In this document: piece after piece, positions 37,606-47,442 of the stretch
Numbering within the stretch: the first letter of the stretch is position 1
How the letters are laid out: each line of letters begins with the position of its first letter
DNA from: Promethearchaeota archaeon
GTDB lineage: Archaea; Asgardarchaeota; Thorarchaeia; Thorarchaeales; Thorarchaeaceae
NCBI GenBank assembly: GCA_014728035.1
Contig: WJMJ01000034.1
Span: 1-64,000 of the forward strand
Reading direction: 5' to 3'
Length of the DNA: 64,000 bases
The notes under the pieces: model-generated
Database searches by the model: none
Seen by the model: the letters and a program-made list of their open reading frames with translations, nothing else
What the model was told of the DNA's origin: nothing
Made by a program: the position numbers and the translations under genes

Positions 37606-38748
37606 ATGGAAATGCTTACTCTACGAGGAACAATCAAGAAATTCAAGAAACACTTGGTAGTTTCTATCGTCATCTGGAGCATAGTTGTTCCAATAGCTGA
37701 CGGTTTCATTGTTCAGCGAGATAGGAATCGCAATATGCTCTATGGCGAATTGTTTTGGAGTGAGGGGTTTCATGTATATGATTTGACTGATGAAGATTTG
37801 AATAACACAATCCCAAATATTCCAAATGATCATCTATTAACAGATGTATTGAATGTAACATACGAATATCCAATCATAACATTGATGTTCTATGCAGGTA
37901 TAGCTTTGATTGAACCTGGGATATATGGTCCCCATTTTCTTGCAAATTGGATTCTGGTTATGATATTTCATCTGAGTCTTTTACTTTTTGTATTTCTTAG
38001 CCAGAAATATTGGCAGCATCAGTGGTACAAAGAGGTATTTGGAGCTTACTACTGTTATGGATTTTTTCTTACAGTAGGCTTTGCTAAGATTGAACCATTT
38101 GTCGATCTTTTGTTTCTCTGTGCAATTTACTTCTTACGTAAGAAGAAATACTTCCAAGCAAACATCATGTTAGGGCTTGCTTTTCAAACAAAATTGTATC
38201 CTGCATACGCATTACCATACTTTTTCGTATCAAATCCAGTAGCATCTATTGCATTTTTCTTGACGACAATCAGTCTTTTCTTGCCACTCCTTATTACAGG
38301 TGTTTCAAACGAATCATTAATTGCACACTTGTTGAATAGCTCAAGCTATTCAGATATTATCACAAATCCATTCTATATCGGTTGGGTAGCTCAAAATCCA
38401 ATCTCAATACTTGCTCCACTGGTCTTGTTTATAGCATTTCTATACTGCACATTAGAAACAAAGAATTGGAAAGGAATCCCGATATTACAACCCAGATTTA
38501 GAATACAACAACCATTGGCAATATTGCTCTATCTCATCCCTCTTGGTCTTGTTTTTCTATCCTGGGTACTAATATGGTACTATGCTTGGTTCTTCTTTAG
38601 CATCCTTCTATTTGAACGCGAAATAAATGCAAGAAAGTATAGATATATCCTAGTCGGATTCGCTATTGCACATATAGTAGGAGTCTTAGTGAATCCAGGA
38701 TATTTCTTGGTAGGCCCACTTCAAGAGTTCCTTAATCATTTCAAATAA
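37606..38748 (+). CDS. Polytopic membrane protein, possibly a GT-C/GT87-type glycosyltransferase
   Basis: Many TMs. Extracytoplasmic loop with acidic ...YDLTDEDLNN, LGLAFQTKLYPAYALPYF typical of polyprenol-dependent mannosyltransferase-like proteins. Confidence 0.45.
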   Translation: MEMLTLRGTIKKFKKHLVVSIVIWSIVVPIADGFIVQRDRNRNMLYGELFWSEGFHVYDLTDEDLNNTIPNIPNDHLLTDVLNVTYEYPIITLMFYAGIALIEPGIYGPHFLANWILVMIFHLSLLLFVFLSQKYWQHQWYKEVFGAYYCYGFFLTVGFAKIEPFVDLLFLCAIYFLRKKKYFQANIMLGLAFQTKLYPAYALPYFFVSNPVASIAFFLTTISLFLPLLITGVSNESLIAHLLNSSSYSDIITNPFYIGWVAQNPISILAPLVLFIAFLYCTLETKNWKGIPILQPRFRIQQPLAILLYLIPLGLVFLSWVLIWYYAWFFFSILLFEREINARKYRYILVGFAIAHIVGVLVNPGYFLVGPLQEFLNHFK

Positions 38749-38910
38749 CGGCCAGATTTGGCATAATGCATAACCTTTTTGTCCATGTACGAAGTTTTCC
38801 AGATAGATTCATTGCACATATAGCAAAAGACCTTAATGTGGGAATAAAATCCGTACTAATCTCAGGGTCTCTATAAGTAAATCCCTCATATTAATAGGAG
38901 TAGAAAATGA

Positions 38911-40725
38911 ATGCGAGTATATCTAGATGCAAATTTCTTCATATCAGGTTTTTCAGATAGACCAAAGGACGTATACGTAATCCAAGAAGCAGCTGAAATG
39001 GTTGGATGGGAACTATGGATTACAAGACAGGTTTTCCACGAACTAAGATGGTATCTTCGACGTGAAGTTGAGAATATGATTCAGATAGATGAGACCCTTA
39101 AGAAAGAGATTCAAAACTTCATGAAGCAGTTTACAAAACCAGAGAGCGCACTACCACAGTTGAATGACATGTCATTAGTTCTTGGTGCACATAGAACATC
39201 TGGGGATGCAAAAATCGTTACAAGTGATCTAAAACTATTACGAACAATCGAAGATTTTGAAATGAATTTCGAAGGTATGGTTGGTTCCGCATTTGTTCTT
39301 CAACTTATGGAAATGATAGATGATGAAGGTCTGAAAAAGAAACTTAGAAAGATAAGAGACCGGATTTACACTGAAGAAGTAAGATATAGCATATCTCGAC
39401 AAGGAGCATACGACCCTGTTGCTCGGATAAGGGTGATTGAAGAACACGCAATGAGTGTTCTACGCGATGTAAAGAGACCAGCTGAAGTTGACCAAAAATT
39501 ATCAAAAGGACAACCCCTCTTTGTTCTTGACTTTCTTGAAGATATCAAAGCTGGAATACCGGATATGTTTGAAGACTTCAAAGCTGGAAAGTACGACACT
39601 CTTGCTCTGGAAATTGAAACTGTTCAGAATGAAATCGAAAGAATGCTTATTGCTTCAACTCTGACTCAGGACAAGGAAACACATGATGCTCTTGTGAATC
39701 ATGCGTCAGACCTTACATTGTTCTTGTATTTCCTTGAGATGATTTGTCATCTTTACAGAGGCACTCGTGATGGCATAGAATACGCTCTAAAAATAAGTGA
39801 AGAAGCTTTCAGACTTCTCATGTTTGCAGGAATAACTAATGATGAACTAAAGGCATCGGTTTTCTTTGTCAGAATTGTATTGTACATCGTGAGAGAGGAT
39901 TATAATGAAATTGATTACTATTATTCTCTCTATGATTCAATGCTAGAACGAGCTGGACTTAAAGAGATGAACAGGACCTCTGAAGGCCTCTATGTCACAA
40001 TGCAAATTCTGCGAGAGTTCATGGGTGGTTTTTCACTTCGCAAGACAAAGCTCAGTCATCCAGAAGTAACCATTGCCATGCTTAATGATATGGCAAAATA
40101 CGCGATTCAATTTGATAATCATGAAAATGCATGGCAATTATCAGTTAATGCCTACAAGATTGGTGTTGCATACAACAAAGAAGAAGGAGCTCTCACGTCA
40201 TTTCTCATGCTCTATAAGATATCTTCTTCTGCACATGATAAATTCGAAAATGCGCTCGAAAAAATTGCTGAGCATGCATTGAAGGTGTTTGTGAAGAAAG
40301 GATGGAATACCGCAGCGATCACTCCGATTCTCAACGAATTACAAGGTTCTCTAGTACCAGTTGAAGACTTCACTATGGACAAAGTACTCGAAATAGAGGA
40401 TTTGCCAGAAGCTTTACAAGGTTGGATGGATGTGCTTATGCTAACCAAAGTTGGTGAAAAGGAGTTCCTAATTGTACGGAATGACAACATTCATGCCCGT
40501 ATATGTATAGATGTAAGTAAGCACCCCGAATTGAAAATATTGATGACGGGGCACAAAGTAGCTTTGACTCATGGGCAATTCACATTAGCAACTCCTCCAA
40601 AGGCACTTACTAACAAATATGCAGTAGTTCTATTGATTACACCTGCGGAAGGAGCAGAGGTGTCATTTGAAGGAGAATATGGTTTCTCATATCTCAAAGT
40701 TGCAGAACCACAAAATGAAGAATAG
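38911..40725 (+). CDS. PIN-domain (ribonuclease-like) protein with a long helical C-terminal region
   Basis: MRVYLDANFFISGF, RQVFHELRW, GDAKIVTSDLKLLRTIEDF (PIN acidic residues). Helical TPR-like middle. Confidence 0.7.
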   Translation: MRVYLDANFFISGFSDRPKDVYVIQEAAEMVGWELWITRQVFHELRWYLRREVENMIQIDETLKKEIQNFMKQFTKPESALPQLNDMSLVLGAHRTSGDAKIVTSDLKLLRTIEDFEMNFEGMVGSAFVLQLMEMIDDEGLKKKLRKIRDRIYTEEVRYSISRQGAYDPVARIRVIEEHAMSVLRDVKRPAEVDQKLSKGQPLFVLDFLEDIKAGIPDMFEDFKAGKYDTLALEIETVQNEIERMLIASTLTQDKETHDALVNHASDLTLFLYFLEMICHLYRGTRDGIEYALKISEEAFRLLMFAGITNDELKASVFFVRIVLYIVREDYNEIDYYYSLYDSMLERAGLKEMNRTSEGLYVTMQILREFMGGFSLRKTKLSHPEVTIAMLNDMAKYAIQFDNHENAWQLSVNAYKIGVAYNKEEGALTSFLMLYKISSSAHDKFENALEKIAEHALKVFVKKGWNTAAITPILNELQGSLVPVEDFTMDKVLEIEDLPEALQGWMDVLMLTKVGEKEFLIVRNDNIHARICIDVSKHPELKILMTGHKVALTHGQFTLATPPKALTNKYAVVLLITPAEGAEVSFEGEYGFSYLKVAEPQNEE

Positions 40726-40733
40726 GGAAAAAA

Positions 40734-41189
40734 ATGAACGTGTTCGTTTGGGTAATAGTAATAGTTGGCACAATGATTCTGATGTTGTTCAACTACTATC
40801 TAAACAAAGCACCAGGAGCAGATCCTGACGATTACGTAGTAGGACCGCCAGAATTAGGCATAACCTGCGATTGTTTCCTGAATGTCCTCATCTTAGGAGG
40901 AATTGCAGTTATTGCAATATCAACAAATTCCGCATTATTTGATAGCAGATTAGAGCTCTATACAGTAGGAATTGTCGCATTCTTTGCGATTACTATCGCC
41001 GGATATTTTGGGAGAAGAGAACGACATCGCGAATGGAGAGAGTTGCGTAAAACATTCCAAAGAGTTATCCCAGAATCATCTACGAGGTCTTTTGGTAGGC
41101 CTTCATTCGAAATATTTTATGATGAGGATTATTTCGATGAATATGAAGAGAATGATGATGACGAAGAAGATTGGAGATATGATCCTTAG
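40734..41189 (+). CDS. Membrane protein with a highly acidic C-terminal tail
   Basis: Three hydrophobic segments, tail YDEDYFDEYEENDDDEEDWRYDP. 8-nt gap from the PIN-domain gene. Confidence 0.65.
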   Translation: MNVFVWVIVIVGTMILMLFNYYLNKAPGADPDDYVVGPPELGITCDCFLNVLILGGIAVIAISTNSALFDSRLELYTVGIVAFFAITIAGYFGRRERHREWRELRKTFQRVIPESSTRSFGRPSFEIFYDEDYFDEYEENDDDEEDWRYDP

Positions 41190-41190
41190 A

Positions 41191-41628
41191 TTATATCACC
41201 TGTACTTTGTCATCTTTTAGATTGGGAATCTTAATAGCTATGATTGTTACTTGTTCATCGTATGTCAAAAAGTAATGAGATTCAGATGGATCGACAATGA
41301 CGATATCACCTTTTTCTAATTCAAATACTTGAGACCCAACACCAATTTTAGTTCGATTCAAAGTGACAAAAATCTCTTGCAATTCCGTATGTGCATGAGG
41401 AACAGTTCTAGTCTTAGAGGGTATTTGAACAAGAATGAATCCTGCAGAATCTACGTTTTTCTGAAGAGTAATGTCAGCAACATATTCAGCAATATAACCG
41501 GCTTTCCCTTTAGTTGGTGCATGAGCACGTCGAAAGATACGAACCATACTAATCAGTGTAACATATTCTCTCTGGTAAAAAAGATGTAGGAAAGGTGGAG
41601 GGGAACGACTGGTTTGCCGTTCACCCAA
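41191..41628 (-). CDS. Cupin-domain protein
   Basis: PHAHTELQEIFVTLNRTKIGVGSQVFELEKGDIVIVDPSESHYF cupin motifs. Confidence 0.8.
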   Translation of the reverse strand: MGERQTSRSPPPFLHLFYQREYVTLISMVRIFRRAHAPTKGKAGYIAEYVADITLQKNVDSAGFILVQIPSKTRTVPHAHTELQEIFVTLNRTKIGVGSQVFELEKGDIVIVDPSESHYFLTYDEQVTIIAIKIPNLKDDKVQVI

Positions 41629-41645
41629 TATGCGACCAATTCGAT

Positions 41646-41840
41646 TCAGGTCTTTTCTTCCCTTTCCGAGTCATCCTCGACTTCGGGAATCTCGTCTGGA
41701 AAATCGTCAAGGTCAGCCGCTTTTCGTGATTCATCACCACGAAGCAAATGTTTATTGAATTTCGGCTTCATTATTTCCTTTGTCTCCATGAGGACAACTG
41801 ACTCAATGTAGAGAATAGCAGTCATTAATGTGAGGAACAC
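41646..41840 (-). CDS. Small acidic protein of unknown function
   Basis: 64-aa ORF in an otherwise non-coding gap, same strand as the cupin gene. Acidic C-terminus. Confidence 0.35.
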   Translation of the reverse strand: MFLTLMTAILYIESVVLMETKEIMKPKFNKHLLRGDESRKAADLDDFPDEIPEVEDDSEREEKT

Positions 41841-42123
41841 CCAGACAATACTAGGATTAGTATTCCAGTATTAGCTAATCTCTGAAACTGGAGATTCTCT
41901 ATCAGATTCAATGAAACATGGTAAACAGTGATACCTGAGAAACTCCTTATTGAGCAGAGATGTCAAATCTCCAACTCTATATTATACTCGAATACTATAA
42001 ACACCTACAAGACTAGAAAAAGGTAATATTGAAACTAGTAATAATTATCAAGACGTAACCTCCTCTGAAAGAAAGACATTAGTCTGAAGCTAGGAGTTAT
42101 TAATTCAAAATTACAAGGGTATA

Positions 42124-43242
42124 ATGATGTCTTCCACTGAAACACAACCTGAATTACGTCAAATCTATAAAACGGTAATTCTGGGGCGTGATACAACTCT
42201 GCAATCGGGGTTCTTATCTGAAGCCTCAGGTGAGCAGATTTCATACCAATTGTATCATTTTTTACGCGTGGGCATAGGTGTTTGTAGAGTTCATCATGAC
42301 TCAGGTCACACCATCTTTCAGATGTGGTCACTTCCTGATGGAGACAAACTGAATGAAATAACCAAGAGTTTTCTTAATGGTCATTCTGCAGCAGTTATTG
42401 TTGTAAGACCAAGCGACATCGATTACGTTCAAGATTTAGTTTCACTCGGTATCGAAACACGTAAAGTCACAGCAGTTGTGGTTGTGGGGTCGATTCAAAA
42501 TGCAGAAATAATCGCATCGGAATTATTCGGACATCACAAACACACCTTAAATGTTGAATCAGCTAGATCGGTTAATGAGGTTATGAAAACTGTGTCAGAC
42601 ATGCTGCTTAGAAAGCAGTCGCAGTCGCACATTTTGAAGGTTCTCTCGGTGGATCCATCAGCGTGCATGCCTTTTGAACCAACTCTTCATAGTTCTCAAA
42701 CACCCTTGAATACAAGTCAAGAAATCAAACAAATAATAGAATTTTGTGATTCCTTTGCTACTAAGACAGCAGAAAAAGAATGCATCATCGATATCGATGA
42801 AGGGCTTGCATCTATCGACCTAACTACTGGTGCTGTAAGGTTTAAGCCTGAGTTATGCAAATTCTGTGAGAGAGATTGTCCTCGTTCGATACACATCTGT
42901 ATTGTTGGAATCGACTCGGGTTGGTCTTCAGAAGGATTGGGAACCAGAGCCCTATTAACAATGGCAAAAATCTATGCATTAGCTAATCGGGAATTGCCTG
43001 CACATGTCGAAAAGCAACTTCATTTTGCATCACGATGTAAAAATTTCAGTTTAAAAAGAGAATTAGAAAATGACGAGTATACAGCAGCTGTGTTGTCTGA
43101 TTTGGGATATGAACCAGTTACATCAAAAACAGACCTACTAGAAGCTGCTATGAAACGAGTTCGAGAAGGACGAATGTCAGCATCTTTATACTCATTTTTG
43201 CGAGGTACTCTACAACGAATCCGTGAAACTAGTGATTCGTAG
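42124..43242 (+). CDS. Degenerate small-GTPase-like (Ras/Rab-fold) domain with a Cys-cluster C-terminal domain
   Basis: YKTVILGRDTTLQSGFL (P-loop position), VGIGVCRVHHDSGHTIFQMWSLPDGDKLNEITKSFLNGHSAAVIVVRPSD (aligns with G2-G3 of Rab/Ras), KVTAVVVVGS (G4 strand). CKFCERDCPRSIHIC cluster downstream. Confidence 0.6.
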   Translation: MMSSTETQPELRQIYKTVILGRDTTLQSGFLSEASGEQISYQLYHFLRVGIGVCRVHHDSGHTIFQMWSLPDGDKLNEITKSFLNGHSAAVIVVRPSDIDYVQDLVSLGIETRKVTAVVVVGSIQNAEIIASELFGHHKHTLNVESARSVNEVMKTVSDMLLRKQSQSHILKVLSVDPSACMPFEPTLHSSQTPLNTSQEIKQIIEFCDSFATKTAEKECIIDIDEGLASIDLTTGAVRFKPELCKFCERDCPRSIHICIVGIDSGWSSEGLGTRALLTMAKIYALANRELPAHVEKQLHFASRCKNFSLKRELENDEYTAAVLSDLGYEPVTSKTDLLEAAMKRVREGRMSASLYSFLRGTLQRIRETSDS

Positions 43243-43256
43243 TTCTGGCGAGTGAC

Positions 43257-43760
43257 ATGACCAAACGCACAATATCAGTTATAGGTGGTTCTGAAGTAGA
43301 CTCTGAAACTATCAAGATTGCATACGAAGTCGGAGCTGAGATAGCAAGAAGAGATATCGTTCTCATTTGTGGTGGAATGGGAGGAGTTATGGAATCTGCT
43401 TGTAAAGGAGCAAAAGAAATGGGAGGCACAACAGTGGGCATCCTGCCGACAGACACAAGAGAACATGGAAATCAGTATTTAGATATCGCAATACCTACTG
43501 GACTAGGGTATACAAGAAACTTCATTGTTGCTAAAGCAGCGGACGGAGTAATAGCTATTAACGGATCAGCGGGAACTCTTAGTGAAATGGCAATAGCTTG
43601 GTTTTCCGATATACCGATAGTAGCACTTACAATTTCCGGAGGATGGGCAGAAAAACTAGCGGGTAAAAAGATTGACCATAGAAGAGAAGATATCATATTT
43701 CCTGCAAATACTGCACATGAAGCTGTTCAAGCTATTTTTACAGCAAATAAATGGGACTAA
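43257..43760 (+). CDS. TIGR00725/LOG-like Rossmann-fold protein
   Basis: GGMGGVMESACKGAKEMGGTTVGILP, INGSAGTLSEMAIAW. Confidence 0.88.
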   Translation: MTKRTISVIGGSEVDSETIKIAYEVGAEIARRDIVLICGGMGGVMESACKGAKEMGGTTVGILPTDTREHGNQYLDIAIPTGLGYTRNFIVAKAADGVIAINGSAGTLSEMAIAWFSDIPIVALTISGGWAEKLAGKKIDHRREDIIFPANTAHEAVQAIFTANKWD

Positions 43761-43777
43761 GACTAATGGTGTTTTGA

Positions 43778-44614
43778 ATGGAACTGACGAGGCGAATTAT
43801 TGATGGAGAAGAGAGGCCTTCAATAGACGACGTGAAAAAAATACTTGAAAATGTCCATGAATTATACAGCGAGAAGCCAAACGTAGTAAGCACTCCAAAC
43901 ACCTCAATATATTATATCGGCGACCTTCACGGTGAATACCAATCAGCCAAGACAGTTGCAGAAAAAATCCAACACAGCAAAGCCCATTTTGTATTTCTCG
44001 GAGATTATGCTGACCGAGGCCCTGCACAGGTGGAAACTGTAATTCTACTTCTAGCTTTAGCGATAGAATATCCAAAACGAGTGACTCTTCTGAGAGGGAA
44101 TCATGAATCTGAAGAGATTGCAAAAAGTTATGGTTTCTATATGGATATTTCTAGAAAATATCGGGATTCTTTATTCTATAACTTCATCAAAACATATTCA
44201 GTCCTACCTCTTGCTGGTCTAAGTAGGAATGGAATCTTTTGTTGTCATGGAGGTATCCCAGAAGGAGTAAAATCTATAGATCAGATACAGACGATTGATA
44301 GATTCGACCCGAATTTCCCAGATGATATTGCATTTCAGATTGTATGGAACGACCCTGTAGACGCATCCGTGCGCTTTCGTAGAAACATGAGGTCATCAAG
44401 AGCTCGAGAATTTGGTGAGAAAGCATTTCAAGATTTTTGTGAAGAAATTGGTGTTAATTTATTCTTTCGTGCTCATGAAGCATATAAAGAAGGATACAAG
44501 ACATTCTTCGATAATAAGTTGGTAAGCATTTTCAGTACATCATATCGAGATAAAATATCTCCAAAAGTAGCTTTTGTCGATACAAAAATAGAATACGAGA
44601 TAGAGAGCTTGTAA
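43778..44614 (+). CDS. Eukaryote-like PPP-family serine/threonine protein phosphatase
   Basis: YIGDLHGE (GDxHG), FLGDYADRGP (GDxxDRG), LLRGNHESEE (RGNHE), FCCHGGIP, FRAHEAYKEGY. Confidence 0.92.
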   Translation: MELTRRIIDGEERPSIDDVKKILENVHELYSEKPNVVSTPNTSIYYIGDLHGEYQSAKTVAEKIQHSKAHFVFLGDYADRGPAQVETVILLLALAIEYPKRVTLLRGNHESEEIAKSYGFYMDISRKYRDSLFYNFIKTYSVLPLAGLSRNGIFCCHGGIPEGVKSIDQIQTIDRFDPNFPDDIAFQIVWNDPVDASVRFRRNMRSSRAREFGEKAFQDFCEEIGVNLFFRAHEAYKEGYKTFFDNKLVSIFSTSYRDKISPKVAFVDTKIEYEIESL

Positions 44615-44715
44615 TAATTACTTGTACATAATTTGCTCTTGAGTCAAATACTTAAGAGGGACAAATAACGCAAACACGACTGTAAACTTCATAAGCTACG
44701 AAGTCTGCTAACGAG

Positions 44716-45804
44716 ATGATTGAAATGCCCAAAGTTGCCGTTGTGAAGACAAGTCCAAAAACCATTAATGAAGACATTGCGCGTCTTCTAGACTTGGCGG
44801 AGTATGAAAAACACGTTGACAAGGATGTCGCTACTTCAATAAAGCTGAATCTTTCTTGGAGTAAATTTTATCCTGCATGTTCTACAAACCCCTATATTCT
44901 AGATGGATTATTGAAAAAGATGATAGCAGATGGATTCGACCCCAGGTCAATCCAGGCTGTTGAAAACGAAACGGTAGTCACCAATATTTGGGCAGGAGTA
45001 AAGGGAAACAATTGGTGGCCAGTTATGCGCAAACACAAGATTAGCTTCCTTCCACTGATAAATGCCACTTATGTTCCTGTTGAATTACCTCAAGAAACAC
45101 TTGTACTTGAAAAAATATTTGGCGAAGTCATAGCTCCAGAAGAAATTTTCAATACAAATATCATTCACTTGCCGACTGTCAAGACCCATGGACATACTCA
45201 AATGACTGGAGCGTTAAAAGATTCTTTTGGCCTCTATCTAACCAAGAATAGACACCTTGCGCATCTAAAAATTCACGAAGTGCTCGTTGACCTGTTATTA
45301 TTACAGCAAACAATATCTCATTCGGAATTTGTTCTGACCGATGGAACAGTGATGGGTGATGGCGCAGGCCCAAGAACAATGATACCAAAGATTGGCAATA
45401 TTCTCATCGCAACCAACGACATGGTTGCTGCAGACACGATTCAAAGTAGACTCATGGGTATTCCTTTGAATTTGGTCAAGAAAATACAAATCGCACACGA
45501 ACTTGGTCTTGGTGTTGCTGACCCTGAAGAAATAGAAATAGTGGGTGATTTTGAATCATATCAAGATCTACCCAATTTCCATATGCAGACGAGTAAAAGC
45601 CCTGTTATCACTTGGAATAGAGGATTCCTCAAATTCCCAGGAATGGAAACTCTTCTTTTCAGGTCACCTCTTATGTGGTTGCCTACTCAACTATCCGGCC
45701 TATATCACGACGGTATCTGGTTACCACTTAAAGGAAAGAAATGGGTCAACTGGTTCCTCGAAGAAACTGAATGGGGCGAACTCTGGAAAAGCTACTCAGA
45801 ATGA
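44716..45804 (+). CDS. DUF362-domain protein
   Basis: VAVVKTSPKTI..., IKLNLSWSKFYPACSTNP, HLPTVKTHGHTQMTGALKDSFG, DGTVMGDGAGPR. Confidence 0.75.
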   Translation: MIEMPKVAVVKTSPKTINEDIARLLDLAEYEKHVDKDVATSIKLNLSWSKFYPACSTNPYILDGLLKKMIADGFDPRSIQAVENETVVTNIWAGVKGNNWWPVMRKHKISFLPLINATYVPVELPQETLVLEKIFGEVIAPEEIFNTNIIHLPTVKTHGHTQMTGALKDSFGLYLTKNRHLAHLKIHEVLVDLLLLQQTISHSEFVLTDGTVMGDGAGPRTMIPKIGNILIATNDMVAADTIQSRLMGIPLNLVKKIQIAHELGLGVADPEEIEIVGDFESYQDLPNFHMQTSKSPVITWNRGFLKFPGMETLLFRSPLMWLPTQLSGLYHDGIWLPLKGKKWVNWFLEETEWGELWKSYSE

Positions 45805-45814
45805 AGGTGAAGAA

Positions 45815-46768
45815 ATGGGATTAAAAGCATACGTGAAATTAATGCGTCCGCATCAGTGGTACAAAAATCTACTAGTATTTATTGCCTTGATATTTGCAGG
45901 AGTTAGAGCAGACCAACCGAATCGCATGTTTGACTATTTGAATATTGAGAGCCTAACCCCACTCATATTAGGTTTCTTAGCTTTCTGTGCAATCTCAAGC
46001 TTTGGATATATAATCAATGATATTGCCGATAGAAAAGAAGATGCGGTGCATCCTGAAAAGAGGAATAGACCCATTCCCTCAGGAGAGGCGAAATTTTCCA
46101 TAGCTATCATTTTAGCGATGGTACTGTTTGCTAGCGGGCTTGTTACTTCATATATACTGCATCCATTATTCTTCTTGATGGTAGTTCTCTATATCATAAA
46201 TTCTCAGTTCTATAATTTCTATTTGAGAAATTGGGCAATTGTGGATGTAGCATCTATCGCTTTTGGCTTCATCCTTCGTGCAGTATCTGGCACATTCCTA
46301 TTACACGTACCATTCACTTCTTGGTTAATTGTTGGAATCTTCTTCTTCGCATTAGTACTGGGATTTGGTAAACGCTACAATGAATTACAATTGCTGGGAG
46401 ATGATGCTGCAGATCATAAATTCGTGTTCACTCAGTACAACAGAGAAATATTGCAACAGGCAATTGGTGCATCTTCTACATGGGTTGTGATGTTCTATGC
46501 CCTCTACACATATCAGAATTTCATGGACATCATGGCTGATTTTCCTGTTATGCTTACTGTGCCCATAGCTGCCGGACTAATGCTAAGATATGTCTATCTT
46601 ATCTATAGTGGAAGTCCAGTTGGAAGAAAACCACATCTTGCATTCAAGGATAAAGGTATCATAGTTGGTACTATCCTTTTTGCTTTCGTATTCTTCTTGA
46701 CTCTGTATTATTGGGTACCTCTAAGGGATTTCATTCTCTCTCTATTTCCAAATATTGAATGGTGGTAG
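45815..46768 (+). CDS. UbiA-family prenyltransferase, decaprenyl-phosphate phosphoribosyltransferase-like
   Basis: MGLKAYVKLMRPHQWYKNLLVFIALIFAG, NDIADRKEDAVHPEKRNRPIPSG. The ORF track start (45545) overlaps the upstream gene; ATG 45815 is preferred. Confidence 0.85.
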   Translation: MGLKAYVKLMRPHQWYKNLLVFIALIFAGVRADQPNRMFDYLNIESLTPLILGFLAFCAISSFGYIINDIADRKEDAVHPEKRNRPIPSGEAKFSIAIILAMVLFASGLVTSYILHPLFFLMVVLYIINSQFYNFYLRNWAIVDVASIAFGFILRAVSGTFLLHVPFTSWLIVGIFFFALVLGFGKRYNELQLLGDDAADHKFVFTQYNREILQQAIGASSTWVVMFYALYTYQNFMDIMADFPVMLTVPIAAGLMLRYVYLIYSGSPVGRKPHLAFKDKGIIVGTILFAFVFFLTLYYWVPLRDFILSLFPNIEWW

Positions 46769-47442
46769 AAATGGACTCACGCCTTTCTGCATTTGACTTG
46801 CACAGTCATACATTGCATTCGAAAGATGGCCTCAACCGAGGTCGGTATCTGTTCAAATGGATGAAGAAGAAAGGTCTCAGGGGGATGGCATTAACAGAAC
46901 ACTGGAGTCCTTCGATAACAAAGCCAATTGTTCATGATGGCAGATTCCTACTGAATGGTTGTGAGTTTAAAACGACAGATTATGGAGAGCTGATTGGTCT
47001 TTTCGTTACAGATACAATCGAAAATAGATCATTCGTTGAAGTTGCAGAAGATATCCATGAGCAAAATGGCCTAACAATTCTGCCACATCCGAGAGACCCC
47101 ACACGAAAACATACTGCTGTTAGAAGAGGCCTCCCAGATGAGCTCATTTCAAAACATGTTGATCTGATAGAGGGAATCAATTCTAGATGCCTATTACCAA
47201 TTTTTAATACATGGGCACAAAAATTGGCAGAAAAATTGAAGAAACCTGTCACTGCTGGAAGTGATGCTCATTCATGGTTAGAAATAGGGCATGCAAGAAC
47301 ATATCTACAAGATATCGAGACCGTCAGTGATATATATGACAGATTGAAAAAGGGACAAACTCAGATATCCGGTTATCCATCCTTTTTCTGGGTTCACATT
47401 CCTACAATGATATGGCAAAGAATACGGAAGCTAGCAAAATGA
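46759..47442 (+). CDS. PHP-domain metal-dependent phosphoesterase-like protein
   Basis: FDLHSHTLHSKDGLNRG, GMALTEHWSPS, ILPHPRDPTRKH, TAGSDAHSWLEIGHART. Start may be 46771. Confidence 0.82.
   Translation: MVVEMDSRLSAFDLHSHTLHSKDGLNRGRYLFKWMKKKGLRGMALTEHWSPSITKPIVHDGRFLLNGCEFKTTDYGELIGLFVTDTIENRSFVEVAEDIHEQNGLTILPHPRDPTRKHTAVRRGLPDELISKHVDLIEGINSRCLLPIFNTWAQKLAEKLKKPVTAGSDAHSWLEIGHARTYLQDIETVSDIYDRLKKGQTQISGYPSFFWVHIPTMIWQRIRKLAK

Noticed and set aside
41877-41896. AATCTC-tgaaactg-GAGATT hairpin in a divergent intergenic region
   Set aside because: Short, AT-rich, no T-tract and not positioned as a terminator. Indistinguishable from chance in this composition.
45545-45814. 90-aa N-terminal extension of the UbiA protein
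   Set aside because: Lies out of frame within the DUF362 gene. UbiA homology begins at MGLKAYVKLMRPHQW.
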